This document shows positions 1-36,021 of a stretch of DNA of 64,000 nt, piece by piece. The DNA is taken from assembly GCF_021347895.1 (NCBI RefSeq), contig NC_067121.1:33839974-33903973 (forward strand). The letters are read 5' to 3'. The stretch comes from Acanthochromis polyacanthus. Lineage: Eukaryota > Chordata > Actinopteri > Pomacentridae. Every line of letters begins with the position of its first letter. The first letter of the stretch is position 1. The notes beneath the pieces are model-generated. The model was not told the origin of the DNA. It did no database searches and saw only the letters and a program-made list of their open reading frames with translations. The translations under genes were made by a program, and so were the position numbers.

Positions 1-1
1 C

Positions 2-3000
2 AAGCCGAAGAAGATGGAGAACGATGGGGCAAAGTGGGGAGAGGGGAGTGAGGACGAGGAGGATGATGAGGAAGGGTACCTGCCGGGTATCCTCAACAAC
101 AACCCTCGCTTTGGGATGTTCGAGATGGAACTGATACTTATGATCAATGACACGGGGACTGTGGCCTACGACCCGGTAGGAAATGAGTGTTTTGTGGTGT
201 CAGAATCTACAGAAATTCCCAAGAACCACAGCAGCATGGTGACGAGTCAAAACCAGGTGTTTGTAGTTGGAGGACTTCTCTACAACGAAGAGAACAAAGA
301 CGAACCCTTCAGCTCTTACTTTCTGCAGGTAATGTGTCCGTGAAGACCATCTGTAACTCTTTACAACCTGAAATCAGATGGTTTATGTTTCATTTTGCAC
401 ATTTCTTCTGTATTGAATTCCTATTGCATCGCTGTTTTCACCCCTAGTTTGACCCAGTAAGTTCAGAGTGGTTAGGGATGCCCTCACAACCCAACCCTCG
501 CTGTCTGTTTGGCCTGACTGAAGCTGAAAACTCCATCTTTGTTGTTGGAGGAAAGGAACTAAAGGATGGAGAGCACGCCTTGAGCTCAGTTATGATCTAT
601 GACAGACAGTAAGTTTAATTATGTTCCATTTAATACAAAATTTCAGAACTAAATTATTACCACCTCTCCTGGAGATATTCTGTTAACCCTCCTCTTAGAA
701 ACACATTTACTTCATCGTTCCGATTATCTAAAAAAACCCACAAAATCACCAAACGCGAAGAGACACAGTTCCTTTTTTTCTCTCAGAACTGCTTTTGCAT
801 GAGTCTTCCTATTCAGTTTTGTTGTCTACAGAGTTGACTCATGATTCTCTTTTTAACATCCAGGTCATTCAAATGGGGAGAGTCGGACCCTCTGCCTTAT
901 GAAGTGTACGGACATGGAACTGTCTCACACAACGGTCTCGTCTATGTCACTGGAGGAAAGTCTGAAAGCAAGTAAGTGGCACGCCAAACTTAATTTATAT
1001 TATTTTTTGCAAACTAGATTTTTATTTTTCAGCTGTGGGGACATTCAGAGAACAGAGCATGATCTGACTGTCCTCATTAAACAACTGCACAGTATTATAC
1101 TTTATAGCTGTAATATCATAGATGATCCTCTTGGGCTCCACAGATGTTCTACCAGCCAACCAACAGTAGTATATAACAACCAACTGTGATAAATTACTGT
1201 AAAAATACAACCAAATGTACAGTTTTTCCAAAATATGGTTAAAAACAGCAAAATCTGTGCTTTTTTGAGCCAATAATAGGAATGACCAATAACAGCAGGC
1301 TACTGTGAAAACTCACAGCATGAACTGAACCAAAGGCATTGAGATTGGTCATTTTCCCCCTTTTTTAAATTCTTTTTTCAACTATGTTAATTTTTTCCCT
1401 TGTTTACTAAAATATAATCAATACAATATAATTTTTCATACACTGCAGCTTTTAAATAAATGTTTCCAATTTATAACATGCAAATTGCCTTGTCCTCAAT
1501 CTCTATTGTTTTAGGTGCTTTAGTGTTTTATGCATTTTTTTTTAAAATATTAGAGAGTCGGTAAACTCTGGATGATAGTAAATGTCTGCAAATCATAGTT
1601 CACGTATTTTATTAGAAGAAGTTATTTTGTACATTGTAGATTGATACTGAAGACATCAAAACTACAAAAGAATACATATGGAAGTATGCTGTAAACAAAA
1701 CAGTGTTAATCTTCAGCATTAATCTGCAATTAGAAAGCAATACAAATAAATACAAAGCATTGAATGAGAAGATGTGTCCAATTTCATTCATTCATTCATT
1801 TAACTTGTTCATTTATCTGTGAAGTTGCACTGTCAACAGATCTGCCTGTGCTTGTGTCTGTTTTCCTGTCCAATGTTTAATTTACGTCCCAAGTTATAAT
1901 TGGGTTTGTGGATAAATAAAGTTCTGCTGAATTGAATGTAATAGTTTTTTCTAAGTTAAGGGATTCACAAGACACAGATCAAAGTGAACAATCAAAAACT
2001 GAAGGCAGCAGAGGTCAGCATATCCTGACTTTTAATCTCTAGTTCAGCTCAAGGCTTCTATAAAACCCTGGCTCCGATGGTTTCCGTAACACAGCTCAAC
2101 ACCATCTGTCTTTATATCCTCCCTGCTTTCATTTAAACCACACACCTCTAGTTTGTACTTTCTGTTAAAAACTACATCTTCTTATCCCCAAGTTAAACCA
2201 GTAGAAGATGTCAGTTATTTTGTAAAGCGTCCAGACTCTCCTCTCCTAAACTGAACTTCATGCATAAAACCACCTTTAACACAGTGCATTAAATCCTTTT
2301 CTACAGGAAATGTATGAGGAGAGTCTGCGTTTACAACCCCACCAAGTTTGAATGGAAGGACCTGGCCCCTCTGAAGACGGCCCGCTCTCTTTTCGGCATC
2401 ACCGTCCACAACGACCAGATCTTTGCAGCCACCGGAGTCACAGACTCAGGCCTCACCAGCACCGTGGAGGTCTACGACATCGCCACCAACACGTGAGACG
2501 GCTGTTTGTTTTCTCTCCATGTGACACACTTTATCTGGTGGTTATGAGGTGAAGCATCTGTCCACAGTAGTGAATTGACTCAATGAGTGTGAAAAAGAGA
2601 TCATTAGATCATAAAATACCACTCGGGAGTCATACAGTGATACAGCAGCTTATTTACCGCCTTCACTTCCCTCTGTGTGTGTTTGATTTTTGTTTCCTTT
2701 ACGCTTCAGGTGGTCTGAGTTCACAGAGTTCCCTCAGGAGCGCAGTTCCCTCAGTCTGATCTCTGCTGGAGGTTTCCTGTATGCAGTGGGAGGCTTCGCC
2801 ATGATGCCCAGTGACACCAGTGAAGAACCAGTCCCAACAGAGATGACCGACATCTGGAGGTGAGAGGCCACCACACAGAAAGAGTGTGACCAGAAGAACT
2901 ATACATGAAACTAGGAGAATGAGTTTGACAGAAAGTTTAGAAAAGCATGCAATCTAATGTTTTGGTCAGTGTTTAGAATTTGATACTTTCTCTGATTTCT

Positions 3001-4109
3001 CCTAAAATCTAAATCAAACTGATGCTTTTATAACTATTTTGTTGCCTGAAATCCACACACAGTGCAAAAAGACTTCAGTGAAGAGGAGACATCTATGTAG
3101 TTTAGCTTTGAAAATTCCAGTGAGAGATAAAATTTAGATGCCATTTTAATCATTTCTAACCTTTTTCATGGGCAAATTATTTTTCAGCACAAAGCAGCAT
3201 AGAAACACCTGACTTAACCCAAACAAACTGAGCCTTTCCAAGTCAGAGGGGAAAAAAATCTAAGGTCTAATTAGTAACCTTTAAGTCCTGTGAAGTCCCA
3301 TATCTTCCAATTGTCAACAAATCCCTTTAGAGTCCAAAACCAATTATCTGAGCCAATTAATTGATAGCAGCAAGCATTGTCTGTTGGTCAAACCCTGGTA
3401 CAGCTTATTCCCTCAGCGCCTGGAAACAGACCCTCACAATGCACCGTTATCTCCTCTTTAAGTAACGTTTGTGTCAAGCTGGTATATAAAACAATATGGA
3501 TAATTCTTTTTTTTAAATAAAACAATGTTTTGGTGATCTGCTTTTAGAGATACCCATGCTTATTTAAAATTAACAGCCATTCTTCATTCAAGAGTTTAAA
3601 AAAAATATCAATAAACAAAAAATAATAATTAAAATTTAAATTCAAGTAGGGAAACTTAGAGAAACAAAAAGGCTAGGCTAAATAAAATAATAGAAAGAAT
3701 AAAAATGCAACACAGTAATGGATCAAAGTATCAGTGTCAACTTGAATCAATCTAAAGAGGCGAGTCTTAAGCAGTCACATATGGGCATATGTAAGGTTTA
3801 ACTTTATATTTTCAACTAGCAATTGCAGGACAATCCATCTCAAATGATGATATAACAAGCACTTTAAATCTCTTTTTACAGGTAGTAAATAATGATTACT
3901 TGATTCTAACACTGTTGAGATCCCATTTCTTATTACTGTATGCTCTCCTAAGGCTCTATAAGGGCACCAAACATTAACATAGTTATCTTTCCTACAGGTA
4001 TGATGAGAAGGAGAAGTGCTGGAATGGGATTTTGCGAGAGATTAGCTATGCAGAGGGATCCACTATCCTTCCGGTGTCTCTCAACACTCTGCGTCTCACC
4101 AAGTTATAA
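2..4109 (+). CDS. klhl40: Kelch-like protein 40 (KLHL40), 3' part of gene
   Basis: Substrate adaptor of a CUL3 ubiquitin ligase in striated muscle. In mammals KLHL40 binds and stabilises thin-filament proteins (LMOD3, nebulin), and its loss causes nemaline myopathy. Visible exons: 2-328 (continuing from the left), 448-608, 864-971, 2307-2492, 2710-2859, 3998-4109. All have GT-AG borders and phases that join into one frame ending in TAA at 4107-4109. The first visible part is an acidic linker ([10 protein letters not shown]), as KLHL40 has between BACK and kelch. It is followed by kelch repeats with double-glycine motifs ([42 protein letters not shown]) and family blocks such as [17 protein letters not shown] and PQERSSLSL. 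The C-terminus LNTLRLTKL resembles the KLHL40/KLHL41 end. BTB and BACK domains lie outside the window. KLHL41 is the nearest alternative, but the linker and the vipr1 neighbour favour KLHL40. The a/b paralogue cannot be decided here. Confidence 0.93.
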
Positions 4110-5799
4110 CTGAACCGAACTGTTGGTGCCGTGAGTTTAATGATGGGGGTAAATGAGTGCACTCATTATGGACACTGGCCCAAATTAGCTGAGGGTATAT
4201 ATAATGTTTCAGGGTAACAATTGAACTCAGTCTCTGAAGATGGAAAAAAAAGAAGTGTTATGAAATCAGCATCAAGTTGTTTTATCTCATGTTTTACAGC
4301 AGGGGGCGACAGATACATGTGAAGTATCAGTAGAAGATGAGTTAGAATATGACATCAGATTTATTTTCTAAGAAGCTAAAATGTTAATTTGTACATCTGT
4401 TTTTTGTTATATTATTCTTTATTACCTGTAACACTTTATTTAGATAGAAATGAAGATGATGGATGACGAAGTTTCTTTCAGTGACGTGTACTGAAGCCTT
4501 ACCCACAGTGCAAATGGTTTTATTCCTCTTCATTTGACAGTTTGTTCAATAACATATTTACATATGACTCCACATACTGTACAGTACACCGTATTTGCTT
4601 AAAATTTACATGGCAACAAATGAGAGACACTTTCAGCGCCATCAACTTGACATTGACATTATACAAATACCACAGGTGAGGAACGTACGTTAAAATGTAA
4701 ACACTGATTTCCAGTTGAAACCTGAGCACTAAAAGTATCACCGTAAAAACACTTCGAAAAACAACGTCTTCCAATCCATATTTACAGGTGAACATTATAT
4801 ACAACAAGAGCTGTGTGCGACATTTAGTCTGAGGTACTTTCAGTTCATTTTACTTCAGTTTCACTTTTACACACACACTGGTACAACAAGAACAAGAAGA
4901 GGGACTAAAAGTAAACATCGACATGATCTCTACGAGAAGGGACACTGTCACGGTCTGTACATGTGAGCAAATGAAAATGTCTAATCCGAAGAGAACGTGG
5001 CTTCAAAATAATGTCTGAGAATATTATGAGGCAGAAAACCACCAACCATGACATTAGTCAGTTTGATAAACTACATTTACATCAGACAAGATGATGAGCT
5101 GGCAGCAGGCCGCAGTTTGAATTTGATGCAAAGATCTGAGCATGCTCCAAGGAGGAATGTTAACATGGTGACATTTAGCAGGTTAATGATTACTCACAAT
5201 TAGTTCTAAACACAAAACACATCTAAAACAAGGGGGAATATCATTAGTTCTGCAGCTATTTGAAGTGAAAGCATTGGCAAGTAAACCCAATGATGGTGCG
5301 ATCGTCTGTGATTCTAGTGAAGTCGTTAGTTTAATATATTTTTATATACCATGTGACAGATTTACTGTCCCTCTTTGCCTGTCCTGTGCATAAGCATGAA
5401 CATGCACAAGCTCAGACATCTAGTGGACATACTGAATAGTGTTGTTAGTGAGATGTTAGCTGGTGAACTGCCACCATGGTAAAGTGTTCTGTGAAGCTTA
5501 ATGCCTCCCAGCCAGCGCTCCGACAGTCTCGTTATGGGCTAAAGGTGAACTTTTAATCATATGACAAATGCTGTGGTGGACCTGTATCACATGACTGCAT
5601 TCAAGTCAGTAAGACAGGACACACAATGATCTTAATAGAATGCATTTTGTGTTGCTGATCAATCGGCTGTTGATTTATAGGGTTGGCTGGTAGCTGTGGA
5701 GAAAGTTGTTGATAAATTGCTTCCCTACATGGAACAGACAGTTAGTGGACAATCAGGAGACACTCACTCAATGTGACTACATGTGTGCATACTCCATCT
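4110..5799. other. klhl40 downstream region, no gene seen
   Basis: Presumed klhl40 3' UTR followed by AT-rich intergenic DNA. I found no strong AATAAA just after the stop, so the transcript end is not placed. Open frames here are short, have no family resemblance and carry no splice context. Confidence 0.5.
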
Positions 5800-6302
5800 T
5801 TAACCCTCCTGTTGTCCTTGTTTACAGGCACCAAAAAATGTCTCCTTGTCTGAAAAAAATGCAAAAATTCAGCAAAAAAAATCCCAAAATTTCTGAAAAT
5901 TTGCAAAACCTTCAAGAAGAAAATTTCTATAATTCCTTAAAAGTTTTGACAAGAAAATTCTTGTAAATATTTGCAAAAAATGAGGAAAAATCTTCAAAAA
6001 AAATACTAAAAATATCTAAAGTGATTACATATATTTCAGTAAAACTTTTATATTCTTTAAGAACATTCACAAAAAAATCAACCAAAATCCAGCAACTTTT
6101 GCTGGATTTTGGTTGATTTTTATGTGAATGTTCGTAAGAAACATTTTTAACATTTCTTTTTTTCCACCAAAAATGTTCAAAGATTTCCCAAAAACGTTGA
6201 AAATGTGGTCATCAGAAGTTTCACTGTGAAAATATATTTTTTCCCACATTTTCAAACTTTAAAACGGGTCAGTTTTGACCTACAGGACAACATGAGGGTT
6301 AA
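5800..6302 (+). mobile_element. Non-autonomous TTAACCCTC-end palindromic element, copy A
   Basis: About 500 bp starting TTAACCCTCCTGTTGTCCT and ending AGGACAACATGAGGGTTAA, so the ends are inverted repeats. The interior is A-rich with runs of AAAATTTC type. A long hairpin lies at 6061-6133, built on CAACCAAAATCCAGC and its reverse complement. Two further copies occur at 24417-24935 and 32813-33332. No coding capacity is seen, so it is a MITE-like passenger. Confidence 0.75.
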
Positions 6303-6792
6303 ACTTCCCCTCTGGCCATTGATTAAATCCCTAAAAATTCATCTTGATGTATAAAAGTGACATACTAAAACTTTTTTTCATGACAATATCACCTTTCTGC
6401 CTATAAATGGCTTAAATGTAACTGTACACCGTTGCTTTCTTTAAAATGTGGAACTCTATGAAACGCCTGCCTCTTCTCCACCCACATATCTGTTTCTTGC
6501 TGCATCTTGAGCATACCAGCTCACCTATGACTCTGCTTGTACGATGTAAAACTACTCTATGCTACACAATGGCAAGATTAAATATAGGATTAATTCAGCT
6601 GTACATGTTTGAACCAGGAAACAGCTCCAAAGAAGAATTATGATGCAGGAAGTCCCACCCACAAGCTGGCAGGACTGACTGTTTGGGTTCGTTATGTAGG
6701 TTGTCATCGGTACACTTCAGTTTTAAGGTGAAAATGCTCAGGCAAGGTGTTGACAGCTTATTTCATTTTGACATGCAGAAAAAAAACTGAGT

Positions 6793-7270
6793 TAACCATA
6801 GACTGTATATATAGTGGACATAGCATCTGGCTCCAAAATTGAAGTCCACCCGGAAGTGTCAAAAACTTGCAATATCACGCCGTCCGCTAGGGTTGGCTCC
6901 AAAAAGCTTTTGCTCCATAGATCAATTCATTTTTGGAAAAAAAAAAAATTTGATAGACTGATGTTCTACAGCTCAGAGTTTTTTTCCCGTTAGTTTTCAT
7001 GGTCAAAATGAGAGATCAGGTGGCCGATCTTAAAATAAATCAATACTGAATTTTAAATAAATCGTTAAAGTTGGAGGAGCCAGGGGGCGTGGCTATACTT
7101 GATTGACAGTCCCATAGACTGGTGCTGCCCCGAGTTGCTCTCCGGTCCAGCCTGTTTGATGACGCTTTTTACGTCACTGGCTCCAAAAAATCCAAAATGG
7201 CGACCAGGAAGTAGCAAAATCCGAGCTTCATTTTCTCGGCGTTGAAACCAACGGGTGACGTCACGGTTAG
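6793..7270. repeat. Interspersed repeat starting ACCATAGACTGTATATA
   Basis: The start GTTAACCATAGACTGTATATA and the following stretch about CCACCCGGAAGTGTC resemble a common teleost interspersed repeat. A short inverse fragment (TATACAGTCTATGG) recurs near 41320. The right border is uncertain. No coding frame is visible. Confidence 0.5.
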
Positions 7271-8519
7271 TTCACGACTGGAGTTAACACAGTTAAAATG
7301 TGATTTTCAGCAGAGGAGGTCTTTAAGTAATCAATCATGGTATCAAAATTCATCCTAAGGGGACTTTGATGGAAATCCATCCTCTAGTTGTTCAGACATT
7401 TCACTTGTCTCATGGTGCCTTGCCTCATGGTGGCACAAGACAAAACGGTCCGGCTAAGAAAACATTCACTTGGATTCAACATCGGGAACACTTGTAAAAA
7501 TGTGCCAATCGCTTTCCTAGATGACGTGTTTTACTGACGTATTTTACCGCTAGTGATCTTTGACCCACTCGTGGTGTTCGATGAAGAGAACAAAACAAAA
7601 GACTTAATAAAATGAATTATCCATGAAATCCAGTTAATGGAAGATAGTTATTGTTAACACACATTTATTTACAATTTTGTGTATTGAGGACTAATGGAAT
7701 ACATCTGGCCCATCTATTAAGCGCACTCAGGCAAAACTAAAAGCCTTCTGTAATCTGAGATAAATTTCACAAGCTGGAGCTTTGTCCTCTCTGCTGGAAT
7801 GTTAGCCAGCAGTAATTCAGCTGAGTGCATTCCTCGTATAAAACTGTCATAGCCAGGATAGGAATGTCCAGAACGCTGGTTTATGCTAAAGATTCCCCCT
7901 CTGTGACTGCTGCTCACGGCAGCCTGTCAGTGTTGTTACCATCGGTCCCCGAAGCAACATGGGCCATTAGGTTAAGTGGTTGGAGTCCTCTTGTGTAACA
8001 CACCCTTTTAATAAACATCTTACTTCTTATAGGACACAGCCTGTTTCTGGCCTTATCCATCTTGACATCAGATGGGAAATGCCAGCCCATTTCCCTTCAA
8101 TTCACTTCAGTGACCATATTGGTTATGAAGATATCTCTGCCTGCAGTGGTGAGTTTGTAACTCTACTTGCCAGTAACCAGTTCAGGTTAACTCATCCGGT
8201 GATTACAACCAAGCACTACACTGTGCTGCAAGCCAATCTGTTAGCCTATATGTAAATATCAGACACCTGACTGTCAGTACAGCCAACCTCCAGCACAACG
8301 AAACTTCAAATCTACCTGAAAATAGTTGCTGTCAACCCTTTCATTAAACTGTTTCCATGGCGGTTTCAGGTGTCACTCAGTAATGGATACAATCACGACA
8401 AACAAATGTTAGCTTCAGTGTTAGAATGACCCTCAGTAACAGATATCTACTGTGTTCTAACAGTGCATGCAAGGCAAATGTTGAGTATATGATGACAAAA
8501 CCAGAGAACTGGGTTAGCT
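7271..8519. other. Region downstream of vipr1 stop, probable 3' UTR plus spacer
   Basis: Follows the vipr1 stop codon on the minus strand. The first AATAAA hexamer on that strand that I noted is at 7664-7669 (reads TTTATT on +), which would give a 3' UTR of about 850 nt. This is not proved. No other gene is recognised. Confidence 0.35.
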
Positions 8520-32330
<23,811 letters not shown>

Positions 32331-32334
<4 letters not shown>

Positions 32335-32463
32335 ACGAGAGACGGGCTGCAGACAGATGGAGTTTGACAGATAATCCTGGCCAGGTACGAGCGCCTCTCC
32401 TCGATGGTTCGGTGCGTCCTTGCGCTCTGAGTGTGGAGCTGCTCCGTCCTGAAGTCCTCCCCG

Positions 32464-32501
<38 letters not shown>

Positions 32502-32543
32502 TTCATCTTCCTCTTCCTCCTCCTCCTGCAGCTTCACCTTCAT
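32331..32543 (-). CDS. Possible upstream ORF of vipr1 encoding poly-glutamate
   Basis: A 70-codon frame starts at 32541-32543. It runs through a GAG/GAA-rich microsatellite (about 32458-32527) that gives a mostly Glu tract, and stops with the TGA at 32331-32333. That TGA overlaps the vipr1 ATG (32332-32334) as ATGA. It is translated only if the vipr1 transcript starts upstream of 32543, which is unknown. The composition suggests the peptide itself has no fold; any role would be control of vipr1 translation. Confidence 0.3.
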
Positions 32544-32812
32544 CTACCAACAAGTAACCAATCACACATCATCTGTCCGCGTCAGGAGGTGAGGGCGTAA
32601 TTACGCACAAGTGCAGAAGGAAAACACAGTTTCCTTACAAGAAAACTACTTAAAGAAAAGCCTCGTTTTTTAACAATGATACCGGATAACCGTGGGAAAT
32701 GGAATGCAGGAGGAGTGACAAGTGACGCTACAAAGTATCTGTAGCAACAAGTGTGCTATTTTCTTCATCAGCTACAACAATAACATGCTGCTGACATTCT
32801 GATGACTCATAA

Positions 32813-33332
32813 TTAACCCCCCTGTTGTAATCATTTACAACCACCAAAAATATTGTTTCCTTGGCTGAAAAAATTTCTGAAAAATTGCAAAACCTTCAGG
32901 AAGAAAATTCCAATAATTCCTTAAAAGTTTCCCTTAAAAGTTTTATTTATAAGAAAAATTCCCCAAATGTGGCAAGAAAATTCTTGTAAATATTTTTCAA
33001 AAAAATGAGTAAAAACCTTCCAAAAAATCCTACAAATATCTAAAGTGATTACATATATATCAGTAAAACTTCTAGAATTTTCTTTAAGAACATTCCCATA
33101 AAAATCAACTAAAATCCAAAGAAACTGGCTGGATTTTGGTTAATTTTTTTGGTGAATGTTCTCAAGAAACGTTTTTTTAAATTCCTGTTTTCCAATAAAA
33201 ATTGTTCAAAGATTTCCCAAAAATGTTGAAAATGTGGACATAAGAAGTTTCACTGTGAAAATACATTTTTATCCCACATTTTCAAACTTTAAAATGGTTC
33301 AATTTTGACCTGCAGGACAACACGAGGGTTAA
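32813..33332 (+). mobile_element. Non-autonomous TTAACCCTC-end palindromic element, copy C
   Basis: Same family and orientation as copy A. It starts TTAACCCCCCTGTTG and ends AGGACAACACGAGGGTTAA. The internal hairpin near 33090-33165 is more decayed than in copy B. It lies upstream of vipr1. Confidence 0.75.
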
Positions 33333-33344
33333 TAAACTAATGAT

Positions 33345-33411
33345 CCATCCATCCATCCATTCTCTATACACCGCTAAATCCTCATTAGGGTCGTGGGGGG
33401 TGCTGGAGCCT
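33345..33411 (-). mobile_element. 5'-truncated SINE, copy 3, with target duplication
   Basis: Only the (GGAT)n-tailed 3' end of the SINE at 17962/39616 is present. It is flanked by the exact 12-bp duplication TAAACTAATGAT (33333-33344 and 33412-33423). It landed immediately beside the end of palindromic element C. Confidence 0.8.
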
Positions 33412-33892
33412 TAAACTAATGATGTCATGCATAATAATATATCAGTCAGAGGGCTCAAACCAATACTTTTGCTTTCATAATTTAACCCTATTTTGCTGCT
33501 GATATTGACATACTTTCACTTTAGCTGGATTTTCATGCAGGACTTTTACTTGTAACGAAGTATTTTTATGCTGCTGTGTTGGTACTTTTATTTAAACGAA
33601 GGATCTGAAAACTTCTCCCACCTCTGCTCGTCACTAATTAGTAGCACAGCAGTGAGTGAACAGGGACACAAAGGAAGCAGCTCCCACACAAGACTGAAGA
33701 AAAACAAGATGTGAGTCAACACCTTCAAAAGACAGCTGATGTGTTTTCATTCATGCTTCGTCCATCTGTATGTTGACTTAAAGGGTGCTGACATAAGGCA
33801 ATCTAAGTAAACATTACCACAAACTGAATCCCTTGAAATTGCCGCAACATCCGAAAATGCTGCATCTTTCAGCTTCACTGCACATATAAGAC

Positions 33893-34050
33893 GTCCACAC
33901 AGTGTAAGCAATACACAAAACAACACACAATTACATAAAATGACTAATACGACACACAAAATGACACAAACAAACCACGAAACAACATACGACAACAGAA
34001 ATGACACATTAAATGACACATAGCAACAAATATCAGACACAAACAAGACA
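33893..34050. repeat. ACAAAATGACAC-type degenerate minisatellite, first block
   Basis: Imperfect tandem words such as ACACAAAATGAC, ACAAACAA and ACAACAGAAATGACAC. Related blocks are at 39189-39565 and, inverted, 40506-40935. Minus-strand ORFs rich in V/F/C across it are composition artefacts. Confidence 0.7.
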
Positions 34051-34054
34051 CAAA

Positions 34055-34300
34055 CAAATGGTCTGTATTTATACAGCACTTTACTACACCTGAAAGATAC
34101 CCAAAGCGCTTTACATGATTCGTCACACCACATTCACACACTGATGGCGGAAGCTGCCATGCAAGGTGCTAACCACGACCCATCAGGAGCAATTAGGGGT
34201 TCGGTGTCTATGCTGAGGGATGCCTTGACACAAGCTCTCCGGGCCAAGGATCGAACCAGCAACCCTGAGGTTGCAAGATGGCCATCCTCCCACACCCACA
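34055..34300 (-). mobile_element. tRNA-derived SINE (second family), copy 1
   Basis: Shares TTACATGATNCGTCACA, ACTGATGGCGGAAGCTGCCA and CAGGAGCAATTAGGGGTT with 55425-55690. Read on the minus strand, the tRNA-like B box (GGTTCGATCC) lies near 34245-34258. The 5' head is partly lost. Beyond it, a few more ACAAATGAC units continue to about 34345. Confidence 0.7.
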
Positions 34301-35063
34301 AGACAACACAAATGAGGCACAAATGACACAAATGAGGCACAAAACTGTAAAAATGAGCTCTCTGGTTACATGCAATAAAAATCAGCCTCTTTCAGTTCCA
34401 GATATGAAGCTGGTGAAGCAGACAAACTGCTCCGAGATAAGATAACGCTACTGTACTGTGTGTTCAGACAGATGAGTGATGCATAAGAGAGCACATGTAA
34501 GTGAAAGGGGAATCACACTCATAATTTATCCAAAGAAGGAAGTGTGGGAAGAATGAAAACAGTTTGTGCTCTCTTGATATTTCCCCAGTGTGTGTCTGTT
34601 TGTCCCCGCGCTCATGCATCAGTGCACACAGTGTGAAGAAATGACTCCCAACCATGAGGAAAACACATTGCTGCTGACAATACACAGACAGAGCGCTTGT
34701 TTTAAATGCATAGGCTCCTTCAGTGGCACCATGTGTTTCAGCGTATGCGTCAACATGTGCATTGCTGGTTTCACTATCAGCGGGTGACTCACAAAGGCTT
34801 ATGAAAGCTCCGAAGGATGTCAGAATAACCTTCCTCCGGAATAAAAGTCAAATGTTTGGGCTTTTCAGTAGTGGTGTGTGAGACTGCAAGATTTGGTATC
34901 GATCTGATACCAAGTAAATACAAGGCCAGTATCGCCGATATCGATACCGATATTTCAGATTGACTTTTTCAATTGTTGGTGGGTTTAGAACAAAGGTTAG
35001 ATGCTGTATATGGTCGTCCACATCTGGAATGAAGATGGGGTTGTAAATGCTCACAAGGACTAA

Positions 35064-36018
35064 AGGTCACTACACACTGTGCGATTTTCGGCCGTCCCAG
35101 ATTAAAGATAACAACCATGAGAGAATCGCGGAGAAATCTTTGGTCTTGGCTCTAAATTGATGGTCCTTCATCGCACCGTGAGACAGGTTCAAGGACGGCT
35201 GTTGTCATGGTCTTGTGACCAAAGACAAGCTGCCATAAAATTCTAACATTGTCAGAAATTTGGGGTGATCGTCTCACAATGTGACTACTGCTGTGATCTA
35301 TGACAACTAACTAACCAACAGAAATGCAGAATGAAATGACATACTGATCAGAGCGACACTGGCGCTAAACCCAAATAGATGATTTGCGCCGACAATGGCA
35401 TCAAAACAAGTATGTGGAATTTAAACAAAGAAGACAGCCTAGTAGAGTTGTGGCAGCAGAAGCCTTGTTGACGTGTGCACCAGCCGTACCACAACCGGAC
35501 AAAAAAGGACAAAGCATGGATGGATATAGTGGCAGAATTGCAGCTCCCAGGTTAATGACTTAACACTAGCAGCTAGCAAACACACACAAAACACAGCTGT
35601 AAATAGTGGCCACAGCATTTAGTTCATGTGATTAAATAAATAAAAATGAAATCCGTTCATGTTTGTCTAGTTTCCCTGTAATTGTAAGGTACTCTGTTAG
35701 TGCTTTGGTTGTTTATTTTTTTGGCCTTTTTTGGATCGGTACTGTGTAGACAGACAGGAAAGGAGGAAGAAGAGAAGGGGGAAGACATGCAGTAAAAAGG
35801 CAGTGAGCAGGAATCAAACCCAGGCTGCTGTGTCAGGGACCAGCTCCTGTATATGGTCCACCCACTGAAACCTTTGAGCTGCCCAGGCGCCTCTGGTGAT
35901 TTATTTTTCATGGGTGGACATTGCACATTCATGTCATTCAGTGTAGCAAGCTGTGAACTTATAAGATTGTTGAATTGCTGATTGTTGATTGTAAAAATCG
36001 CACAGTGTGGAGAGGCCT
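35064..36018 (+). mobile_element. Harbinger-like DNA transposon remnant with MADF-domain fragment
   Basis: Terminal inverted repeats AGGTCACTACACACTGTGCG (left) and the reverse complement of the right end, AGGCCTCTCCACACTGTGCG, are flanked by a 3-bp duplication TAA (35061-35063, 36019-36021). A TWA duplication is the PIF/Harbinger hallmark. At 35412-35550 a decayed frame reads about EDSLVELWQQKPC, a stop, then YHNRTKKDKAWMDIVAEL. This matches the MADF/Myb-like DNA-binding protein that accompanies Harbinger transposases. No transposase is left. A tRNA-SINE-like piece is nested at about 35700-35900. Confidence 0.75.
35700..35900 (-). mobile_element. SINE-like insertion nested in the Harbinger element
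   Basis: The reverse complement shows a tRNA-like head: GGCAGCTCAAAGGTTTCAGT near 35875, and a B-box-like GGTTTGATTCC near 35812. No clear duplication was found, so the borders are approximate. Confidence 0.5.
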
Positions 36019-36021
36019 TAA

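Noticed and set aside
34055..34300. Functional tRNA gene on the minus strand
   Set aside because: Only the B box and part of the head are tRNA-like. The rest matches the SINE at 55425-55690, and no cloverleaf can be completed.
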